DNA of 64,000 nucleotides, from contig CBDCCX010000006.1 in NCBI GenBank assembly GCA_965215165.1, positions 3,439,169 to 3,503,168 of the forward strand. The letters are read 5' to 3'. Source of the stretch: JANQRZ01 sp965215165 (GTDB lineage Bacteria; Bacteroidota; Rhodothermia; Rhodothermales; JANQRZ01). Numbering within the stretch: position 1 is the first letter of the stretch; the number at the start of each line of letters is the position of its first letter. The position numbers and the translations under genes were made by a program. A model generated the notes under the pieces. That model did not search any database and was not told the origin of the DNA. It saw nothing but the letters and a program-made list of their open reading frames with translations. This document shows positions 58,261 through 64,000 of this stretch, piece after piece.

Positions 58261-58392
58261 AGACGGAGAGGGTTTAGAGGTTCCAAGGGGGCGGCGCTAG
58301 ATACCACGAAGGGCTGTCGAAACCTTCACGGATGTGTCCCCTTCGGGAAGAGTTCACGGTCCGGCAACGGGACGGGATGTACGCGCGACGGC

Positions 58393-58941
58393 TCACACCC
58401 GGAGAGCATCGGCCTGGAAGGAGGTCCCCTCAAACCGGTTCGCCTCGCGGTTCTTCTTGACGCTGTCGGCGGGGAAGACGAGGCCGTTCATCGCCACCCA
58501 GACGCCCGGCGGCAAGGTCTGCACCGCCGCGAGCGCGAAGCCGATGTTGAACTCGGCGTCGGAGCCTTTGAACCGCGCCGGGCTGAGCGAGCCGACGAGC
58601 ACGACCGTCTTGCCCGCCGCGTCGCCGAGGGCGCGGGCGGTGGCGGCCATCGTGTCGGTGCCGTGCGTGATGAGCACGCGCCGCGCGGCCGTCGCCCGGA
58701 CGCGCTCGGCGATCAGCGCCCGGTCGGCGTCGGTCAGGTCGAGGCTGTCCTTCCGCATCAGCGTCTCCACCTCGACCTCGGCCGCGACGCCCACGTCGCG
58801 CAGGATGTCCACGAGCTGCGGGTCGCCGACCTCGTAGTCGCTGCGGGCGTCGAAGTAGACCTTGTCGATGGTGCCGCCGGTGGTGAGGACGTGGAGGGGC
58901 ACGCGCGGGGAGGCGTCGGGTGGGAGGGACGGGGCGGCCAA
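58393..58941 (-). CDS. Short asparaginase-like protein (N-domain only)
   Basis: The 182-residue product carries the two asparaginase signatures: HVLTTGGTIDKVYFD near the N-terminus, with the nucleophilic Thr in TTGGTID, and ITHGTDTMAATARAL around residue 92. Full-length type I/II asparaginases have about 330 residues and a second domain; here the chain stops after domain one (VWVAMNGLVFPADSVKKN). Such half-length proteins form a recognised group. Whether it hydrolyses asparagine is uncertain. It is divergent from the TetR gene. Confidence 0.82.
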   Translation of the reverse strand: MAAPSLPPDASPRVPLHVLTTGGTIDKVYFDARSDYEVGDPQLVDILRDVGVAAEVEVETLMRKDSLDLTDADRALIAERVRATAARRVLITHGTDTMAATARALGDAAGKTVVLVGSLSPARFKGSDAEFNIGFALAAVQTLPPGVWVAMNGLVFPADSVKKNREANRFEGTSFQADALRV

Positions 58942-58987
58942 GCTACACCCGAACGCCGCGCGTGACCCACGCGCCGAAGTGAGGAGC

Positions 58988-59037
58988 TTGACTTTGCGGT
59001 AGCGATTGGAGTACCTATCCTACGAAACACCTATCCT
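58988..59037 (+). promoter_or_regulatory. Possible promoter and direct repeats before the TetR gene
   Basis: TTGACT (58988-58993) is a possible -35. ACCTATCCT occurs twice (59013-59021 and 59029-59037) with a 16-bp period. The site lies 40 bp before the TetR start in a divergent gap, where autoregulation is common. The -10 is not clear. Confidence 0.35.
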
Positions 59038-59076
59038 CCGCTGTGTCTTCGTTCCGCCGCTCACCGTCCCCGTTTC

Positions 59077-59697
59077 ATGGCCGACCCCCGCTCCAACGGC
59101 TCCGACCTCCGCCGCTCGATCCTCGACCGGACGCGCCGCCTGCTCGTCGAGGTGGGCTACAACAACCTCTCGATGCGGAAGATCGCGCGCGCCGTCGGGT
59201 GCAGCGCCACGAGCATCTACCTCCACTTCGAGAACAAAGACGCCCTCATCCACGCCCTCATCGACGAGGGCATGGCGCGCCTCAACGGCGCGCTCCAGGA
59301 GGTCGCCGCCGCCCACCCGGACCCCGTCGCCCGGCTCGACGCGCTGAGCCGCGGCTACGTCGCCTTCGGGCTCGACAACCCGGAGTACTACGAGGTGATG
59401 TTCATGCTCCACCCCGAGCGGATGGAGCGCTACCCGGCCGAGAAGTACCGCCGGGCGCGGCAGAACCTCGCGCTCTCGGCCGAAGCCTTGGCCGACGGCG
59501 TCGCCGGCGGGCAGATCGCCGTCGCCGACCCGGAGCTGACCGCGAGCGTGCTCTGGGCCTCGCTCCACGGCGCGACCGCGCTGCTGCTGGCCCACCGCGT
59601 GGACGTCCGCTTCGAGCGCGACGCCTTCGCGGCCTCCGTCGTCCGCCACGCTCTGGCCGGCCTCGGCCTCGACGTGCACGCCGCCCCGGAGGTATAG
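59077..59697 (+). CDS. TetR-family transcriptional regulator of the fatty-acid block
   Basis: The 206-residue product has an N-terminal helix-turn-helix typical of TetR (RRSILDRTRRLLVEVGYNNL, SMRKIARAVGCSATSIYLHF, ENKDALIHALIDEG). The C-terminal ligand domain is helical (YYEVMFMLHPERMERYPAEK, SVLWASLHGATALLLAHRVD) and resembles the WHG/TetR_C_13-like class. It lies directly before the acyl-CoA synthetase and beta-oxidation genes, so it is probably an acyl-CoA-responsive repressor of them. That role is inferred from position. Confidence 0.9.
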   Translation: MADPRSNGSDLRRSILDRTRRLLVEVGYNNLSMRKIARAVGCSATSIYLHFENKDALIHALIDEGMARLNGALQEVAAAHPDPVARLDALSRGYVAFGLDNPEYYEVMFMLHPERMERYPAEKYRRARQNLALSAEALADGVAGGQIAVADPELTASVLWASLHGATALLLAHRVDVRFERDAFAASVVRHALAGLGLDVHAAPEV

Positions 59698-59710
59698 GCA
59701 CACCGTAGAT

Positions 59711-59754
59711 GTAGACACCCCGGAGGTGTAACCCCCACCGGAGGGGTGAGCTAC
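59711..59754. repeat. Imperfect palindrome between the TetR and acyl-CoA synthetase genes
   Basis: GTAGACACCCCGGAGG pairs imperfectly with CCGGAGGGGTGAGCTAC. The GTAG/CTAC ends match the palindrome family at 51823 and 63221. It fills the 97-bp gap with little else. Confidence 0.55.
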
Positions 59755-59794
59755 CGTAGTTTAATCCGTCCTTTCCCGCTCAGCCTCGACCCCG

Positions 59795-61678
59795 ATGCCG
59801 CTCCAGATCCACAAAGCGCTCCCCCACTCCAAAGGCCGCGTCGAGCTCGGGCGCACGATCCCCTCGATGCTCGACGAGGCCGTCCGCGAGCACCCCAACC
59901 CCCGCGCCTTCAACCAGCCGAAGCTCGGCGGCGGGTGGACGACGATGTCGAACGCCGACTTCCAGACGGCCGCGAACGAGATTGCCGCCGGCTTCCTCGA
60001 GAGCGGCTTCGCGCGCGGTGAGCATGTCGCCTTCTTTGCCAACAGCGACCTCTACTTCCAGCTCTTCGACTTCGGCTCGCTCATCGCGGGGCTCGTCAAC
60101 GTCCCGCTCTACACCACCTACGCCCCCGAGAATCTGGTCTTCGTCACCACCCACGGCGAGGCCAAGGCGATGATGGTCTCGAACCGCGAGATGCTCGACC
60201 ACTTCGCCGGGTGGGCGGGCCAGGTGCCGGACGTGCGCCTGGTGGTCCTGGCCGAGGGCGAGGGCACGGGCGTCGTGCTCCCCGACGGGATGGAGCTGCT
60301 CACGCTGGAGGAGCTTCGCGCGCGGGGCCGCACCCGCCTCACCGCCGAGCCGAACCTGCCGGACGAGCTGCGCGACCGGCTCGACGCCGGCGACCTCGCG
60401 ACGCTGATCTACACCAGCGGCACCACCGGCCAGCCGAAGGGCGTGATGCTCTCGCACGAGAACATCACCTCGAACGCGATCTCGGCCATCTCCGGCATCG
60501 CCGTGCTCGGGCACGGCGAGGAGATCGTGCTCAACTTCCTCCCGATGACCCACATCTACGCCCGCACGCTCACGATTGCGAATGCGGGCTGGAGCCACAC
60601 GCTGTACTACACCGACCCCGACCGCCTCGTCGACCACCTCGCCGAGGTCCAGCCGACGTTCTTCGCCACGGTCCCGCGCGTGCTCGAAAAGGTGTTCGAC
60701 AAGGTCTCGCTCGGCGTGGCGCAGGCCGAGGGGGCCAAGAAGAAGATCGGCTCGTGGGCGCTCGGCCGCGCCGTCGACTTCGACGTGACCCGGGAGCCGG
60801 CCGGCCTCGACGCGGTCAAGCACGGCCTGGCCGACAAGCTGGTCTACTCGAAGCTCCGCGAGAAGCTCGGGCTGACGCGCATCAAAGCCGTGACCTCCGG
60901 CGGGGCCGCCCTCCGCGCCGACCTCGCGCGGGCCTTCAACGGGTTCGGCATCCAGGTCCTCGAGGGCTACGGCCTCACCGAGACCAGCCCGGTCATCACC
61001 AACAACCTCCCCGGCATGATCCGCGCCGGCAGCGTCGGCCCGCCGATCGCCGGCGTCGAGGTCGCCATCGCCGAGGACGGCGAGATCATCACGCGCGGCC
61101 CGCACGTCATGAAGGGCTACTACAAGGCCGAGGACAAGACCAGCGAGGTCCTCGACGACGGTTGGTTCCACACCGGCGACATCGGCGAGTTCACGGCGGA
61201 GGGCTACCTCAAAATCACCGACCGCAAGAAGGCGCTCTTCAAGCTCTCCACCGGCAAGTACGTCATCCCGTCGCCCATCGAGAACCGGCTCACGGCCGAG
61301 CCGCTGATCGAGCAGGCGGTCGTGGTCGGCTCGGGCTACAAGTTCTGCACGGGCCTGCTCTTCCCGAACGAGGAGGGGCTGGGCGTCTGGGTGAAGGAGC
61401 ACGGCGTCACGGGCTCCGGCCTTGAGGACTGGATCAAGGAGCCCGCCGTCGTCGCCGCCTACGAGGCGCTCGTCGACGAGGCGAATGCGGGGATGGACCA
61501 CTGGAGCCAGGTCAAGCGCTTCAAGCTGGTCCCGGACCTGATGACGGTCGAGAACGAGCTGCTCACGCCCACGATGAAGGTCAAGCGCTCGGCCGTAGGC
61601 AAGGCGTTCGACGCCGAGATCGAGCAGATGTACAAGGCGGAGGGGGACGGCGGGCACCGCAGCGTCGCAGTGGTATAG
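59795..61678 (+). CDS. Long-chain acyl-CoA synthetase (AMP-forming)
   Basis: The 627-residue product is an ANL-superfamily ligase of the FadD15/bubblegum type. The AMP-binding P-loop is LIYTSGTTGQPKG (204-216). Other motifs are NFLPMTHIYARTL, GGAALRADLARAFNGFGIQV, GYGLTETSPVITNNLPGMI and the adenylate-binding GWFHTGDIGEFTAEGYLKIT, DRKKALFKLSTGKYVIPSPI. It activates fatty acids to acyl-CoA at the inner membrane. It starts the beta-oxidation block after the TetR gene. Confidence 0.94.
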   Translation: MPLQIHKALPHSKGRVELGRTIPSMLDEAVREHPNPRAFNQPKLGGGWTTMSNADFQTAANEIAAGFLESGFARGEHVAFFANSDLYFQLFDFGSLIAGLVNVPLYTTYAPENLVFVTTHGEAKAMMVSNREMLDHFAGWAGQVPDVRLVVLAEGEGTGVVLPDGMELLTLEELRARGRTRLTAEPNLPDELRDRLDAGDLATLIYTSGTTGQPKGVMLSHENITSNAISAISGIAVLGHGEEIVLNFLPMTHIYARTLTIANAGWSHTLYYTDPDRLVDHLAEVQPTFFATVPRVLEKVFDKVSLGVAQAEGAKKKIGSWALGRAVDFDVTREPAGLDAVKHGLADKLVYSKLREKLGLTRIKAVTSGGAALRADLARAFNGFGIQVLEGYGLTETSPVITNNLPGMIRAGSVGPPIAGVEVAIAEDGEIITRGPHVMKGYYKAEDKTSEVLDDGWFHTGDIGEFTAEGYLKITDRKKALFKLSTGKYVIPSPIENRLTAEPLIEQAVVVGSGYKFCTGLLFPNEEGLGVWVKEHGVTGSGLEDWIKEPAVVAAYEALVDEANAGMDHWSQVKRFKLVPDLMTVENELLTPTMKVKRSAVGKAFDAEIEQMYKAEGDGGHRSVAVV

Positions 61679-61826
61679 AGGCGCTATAGGACGGTGGGGC
61701 AGGACGGTCTAGGAACCGAGCCGCGCTCCCGCCGTCTCCGTGTATCTCGTTAACGCTGTTAAGCGCGCGGCCTCGTCCCTATCGCTCCCCCATCCCGCCG
61801 CGTCCTCCTCCAACCCCGATTCCCGA

Positions 61827-63206
61827 ATGGAGACTGACCCCGCTCTCGACTTCGCCCAGCTCGGGCCGCTCATGAAGCTCGCCCAGAGCCTCGACCTCAC
61901 CGCCGTGGCGGAGCTGGCCGAGCGCGTGGACCTCGGCGAGCTGATCGGCCTGGTCTCTCAGATGGACGAAGGCACGCTGGCGGCGATGAAGAAGATGATG
62001 GACCCAGGCAGTCCAGCCGAGCCGCCGCCCGTCGACAGTGACCTCTACGACATCCGCAGCCTGCTGACCGAGAACGAGCGCCGCGTGATGCAGCAAGTCC
62101 ACGCCTTCATGCTCACCGACATCGAGCCAGTCATCAACGCCTTCTGGCAGCGCGACGAGACGCCCCTCGATCTCCTCCGGAACGGCATGCGGAAGCTCGA
62201 GATCGCGACTCTGATCTACGGCGACGGCATCGACACGCGGGTCCCGCACGCGGCCGTCCTCGAAGGGCTCGCGGCGATGGAGATGGCGCGCGTCGATCCC
62301 TCGACAGCGACCTTCTTCGGGGTGCAGGCCGGCCTGGTGATGCAATCGCTCATGCTCTGCGGCAGCGACGAGCAGAGGGCCGAGTGGTTTCCGCGCCTCC
62401 GGACGCTCGACGCCATCGGGGCGTTCGCGCTCGTCGAGCCGCACGTCGGCAGCGGCACCGCCGGCGGCCTGTCGACGACCTGCCGCCGCGACGGCGACGG
62501 GTGGCTCCTGAACGGCCAGAAGAAGTGGGCCGGCAACGCGACCTTCGCCGACGTGGTGGTCGTGTGGGCACGCGACGAAGCCGACGGCAGCGTCCGGGGC
62601 TTCCTGGTCCGGGCGAAGGAGAACCCCGGCTACGCCGCCGAAAAGATCACGGGCAAGACCGCCCTGCGCGCCGTCGAGAACGGGCACATCACGCTCACCG
62701 ACTGCCGCGTGCCCGAGGCCGACCGGCTGCCGGGCTGCACGTCGTTCCGGGACGTGAGCGACGTGCTCCGCGTGACGCGGGCGGGCGTCGGGTGGATCGC
62801 CGTCGGGTGCGCGATGGGAGCCTACGAGCGCTCGGTCGCGTATGCCACCCAGCGCCGCCAGTTCGGCCGCCCCATCGCGTCGTTCCAGCTCATCCAAGAC
62901 AAGCTCGTCCGGATGCTCGGCAACGTCACCGCGATGCAGACGATGTGCCTCCGCCTCTCGCGCCTCCAGGACGAAGGCCGCATGACCGACGCGCAGGCGA
63001 GCCTCGCCAAGGTCTTCACCGCCGCCCGCTGCCGCGAGACCGTCGCCCTCGCACGCGACCTCCACGGCGGCAACGGCATCCTGCTCGACCACCACGTCGC
63101 CCGCTTCTTCGCCGACGCCGAGGCGATCTACTCCTACGAAGGCACCCACGAGATCAACACCCTCCTCGTCGGCCGCGCCATCACGGGGATTGGCGCGTTC
63201 GTTTGA
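61827..63206 (+). CDS. Acyl-CoA dehydrogenase with N-terminal extension
   Basis: The product has 459 residues from ATG 61827. From about residue 78 it is a normal acyl-CoA dehydrogenase: LLTENERRVMQQVHAFMLTD, the FAD/substrate segment VEPHVGSGTAGGLSTTC, ATQRRQFGRPIASFQLIQDK, and a C-terminus DLHGGNGILLDHHVARFFAD with AIYSYEGTHEINTLLVGRAI. The catalytic base is expected in the EGTHEI motif. The type most resembles glutaryl-CoA dehydrogenase. The first 77 residues are an unusual helical extension. It catalyses the first oxidation of acyl-CoA. Confidence 0.9.
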   Translation: METDPALDFAQLGPLMKLAQSLDLTAVAELAERVDLGELIGLVSQMDEGTLAAMKKMMDPGSPAEPPPVDSDLYDIRSLLTENERRVMQQVHAFMLTDIEPVINAFWQRDETPLDLLRNGMRKLEIATLIYGDGIDTRVPHAAVLEGLAAMEMARVDPSTATFFGVQAGLVMQSLMLCGSDEQRAEWFPRLRTLDAIGAFALVEPHVGSGTAGGLSTTCRRDGDGWLLNGQKKWAGNATFADVVVVWARDEADGSVRGFLVRAKENPGYAAEKITGKTALRAVENGHITLTDCRVPEADRLPGCTSFRDVSDVLRVTRAGVGWIAVGCAMGAYERSVAYATQRRQFGRPIASFQLIQDKLVRMLGNVTAMQTMCLRLSRLQDEGRMTDAQASLAKVFTAARCRETVALARDLHGGNGILLDHHVARFFADAEAIYSYEGTHEINTLLVGRAITGIGAFV

Positions 63207-63220
63207 CCCCACTTCATACA

Positions 63221-63248
63221 GTACGGGCGACCGGCCGGTCGCCCCTAC
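63221..63248. repeat. 28-bp GTAGGGGCGA-type palindrome
   Basis: GTACGGGCGACCGG is followed by CCGGTCGCCCCTAC, reverse complements with one mismatch. Compared with the 51823 copy, the outer arms agree and only the inner four bases per arm differ (CCGG in place of GGCA). Confidence 0.92.
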
Positions 63249-63278
63249 GTTGACTGACCTGCTCTGAGCAAACCGATT

Positions 63279-64000
63279 ATGGAAACCCTGACCCAGACCT
63301 CGACCAACGGCCAGCACGCGCCGCTCGCTGCCCCCCGGCCCTTCCGCACCGCCGCCGTGCTCGGGGCGGGCGTGATGGGGTCGCAGATCGCGGCCCACCT
63401 CGCGAACGCCGGGCTGGAGGTGCTGCTGCTCGACGTCACGCCCGCGTCCATCGGCCAAGAAGGCGCGCCGAACAGCATCGTCGAGAGCGCCTTCAAGGCG
63501 GCGACCAAGATGAACCCCGCGCCGTTCTTCACCGACGCTGCCCAGAAGCGCGTCACGCTCGGCAACTTCGAGGACGACTTCGACCGGATCGCGGATGTCG
63601 ACTGGATCATCGAGGTCGTGGTAGAGCGGATGGACATCAAGCAGCAGGTGATGGCCCGCATCGAGGAGCACGCCTCGGAGAGTGCCGTGGTCTCGACCAA
63701 CACCTCGGGCCTGCCCATCGCCGAGATCGCCGACGGGCGGGCGGACGACTTCAAACGCCGCTTCCTCGGGACCCACTTCTTCAACCCGCCGCGCTACCTC
63801 AAGCTGTTCGAGATGATCCCGACGGCTGACACCGACCCCGCCGTCGTCGAGCGCGTCGCGCACTTCGCTCGGGTGCACCTCGGCAAGGGCGTCGTCGTGG
63901 CGAAGGACACGCCCAACTTCATCGGCAACCGGATCGGCGTCTACGCGATGATGCGGGCGCTCCGCCAAGCCACCGAGGGCGACTACAGCATCGAGGAGAT
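63279..64000 (+). CDS. 3-hydroxyacyl-CoA dehydrogenase, N-terminal part (3' end outside window)
   Basis: The frame is open from ATG 63279 to the right edge, about 240 residues. After a 25-residue leader it has the NAD-binding Rossmann motif AAVLGAGVMGSQIAAHLANA, then DWIIEVVVERMDIKQQVMAR, STNTSGLPIAEIADGR and the catalytic-dyad region FLGTHFFNPPRYLKLFEMIP with KDTPNFIGNRIGVYAMM. This matches the 3-hydroxyacyl-CoA dehydrogenase half of FadB/FadN-type enzymes, which oxidise the hydroxyl of beta-oxidation intermediates. An enoyl-CoA hydratase half may follow outside the window. Confidence 0.92.
   Translation, partial: METLTQTSTNGQHAPLAAPRPFRTAAVLGAGVMGSQIAAHLANAGLEVLLLDVTPASIGQEGAPNSIVESAFKAATKMNPAPFFTDAAQKRVTLGNFEDDFDRIADVDWIIEVVVERMDIKQQVMARIEEHASESAVVSTNTSGLPIAEIADGRADDFKRRFLGTHFFNPPRYLKLFEMIPTADTDPAVVERVAHFARVHLGKGVVVAKDTPNFIGNRIGVYAMMRALRQATEGDYSIEE

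Noticed and set aside
55579..58965. Open frame of 1128 codons on the plus strand
   Set aside because: It runs antisense through both choice-of-anchor-B genes and into the asparaginase gene. The translation is full of Val/Gly/Asp runs typical of high-GC antisense frames and has no domain.
61748..61766. Possible operator GTTAACGCTGTTAAG before the acyl-CoA dehydrogenase
   Set aside because: A short direct/inverted pattern, but it does not match a known fatty-acid regulator site and no second copy is seen before the TetR or ligase genes.

Overview
The window is high-GC and comes from a diderm (Gram-negative) bacterium. Several signals point to the Rhodothermota/Bacteroidota side of the tree, probably a Rhodothermales-like marine organism. 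These are a DUF4293 membrane protein (50388-50810), a type IX secretion C-terminal sorting tail with a YPNPF motif (end of the gene at 56743-58260), two choice-of-anchor-B secreted proteins, and ExbB/ExbD genes with paired exbD copies. This placement is inferred from gene content. No rRNA or tRNA is present to confirm it.

Left edge (1-3170, + strand): the C-terminal part of mnmA, a small lipoprotein gene, a zinc-ribbon membrane peptide, a double Clp-N-domain protein coupled to a coiled-coil protein, and an intact ParD/ParE toxin-antitoxin pair.

3226-38210 is one large flagellar cluster, almost all on the minus strand. Read in the direction of transcription it falls into modules. (1) flgF-flgG-flgA-flgH-flgI-flgJ(N)-flgN-flgK-flgL-HDOD protein. 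(2) fliC. (3) fliS-fliD-fliT-like. (4) flgM. (5) flgB-flgC-unknown-fliE-fliF-fliG-fliH-fliI-fliJ-motE-like-fliK-flgD-TIGR02530-like-flgE. (6) motA-motB-fliL-fliM-fliN. (7) fliO-fliP-fliQ-fliR. A histidine kinase and a sigma54-type response regulator (FleS/FleR or FlrB/FlrC type) lie in the middle on the plus strand. Four near-identical sigma28 (FliA) promoters, CTTA-N15/16-(G)CCGATAA, sit in front of motA, flgM, fliS and fliC. Weaker GG-N10-GC or GG-N10-GA sigma54-like sites sit in front of flgB, flgF and fliO. Together these suggest the usual hierarchy: sigma54 plus the response regulator for basal body and hook, FlgM/FliA for filament and motor. flhA, flhB, flhF, flhG and fliA are absent and must lie elsewhere.

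Right flank (38300-64000) is mixed. It holds a second toxin-antitoxin pair whose toxin is frameshifted at an A5 run, a GlcNAc-kinase-like gene, a divergent penicillin-acylase-family protein, a PolX/PHP protein with a degenerate polymerase site, two family-2 glycosyltransferases, a CtpA-like S41 protease, an exbB-x-exbD-exbD operon with clear promoter and terminator, an isocitrate/isopropylmalate dehydrogenase, DUF4293 and EamA membrane proteins, recQ, the two choice-of-anchor-B paralogues, a short asparaginase, and a fatty-acid beta-oxidation block (TetR regulator, acyl-CoA synthetase, acyl-CoA dehydrogenase, 3-hydroxyacyl-CoA dehydrogenase cut by the window end).

Intergenic DNA is unusually structured. 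A family of roughly 28-bp palindromes (GTAGGGGCGA...) recurs only in the right flank. Long imperfect inverted repeats fill several spacers inside the flagellar operons. A 66-bp repeat occurs at 27821 and 46497, with a possible diverged relative at 615-780. I see no transposase, CRISPR array or prophage. I do not see a clearly novel multi-gene system; the most interesting points are the promoter code of the flagellar cluster, the degenerate enzymes and the repeat families.
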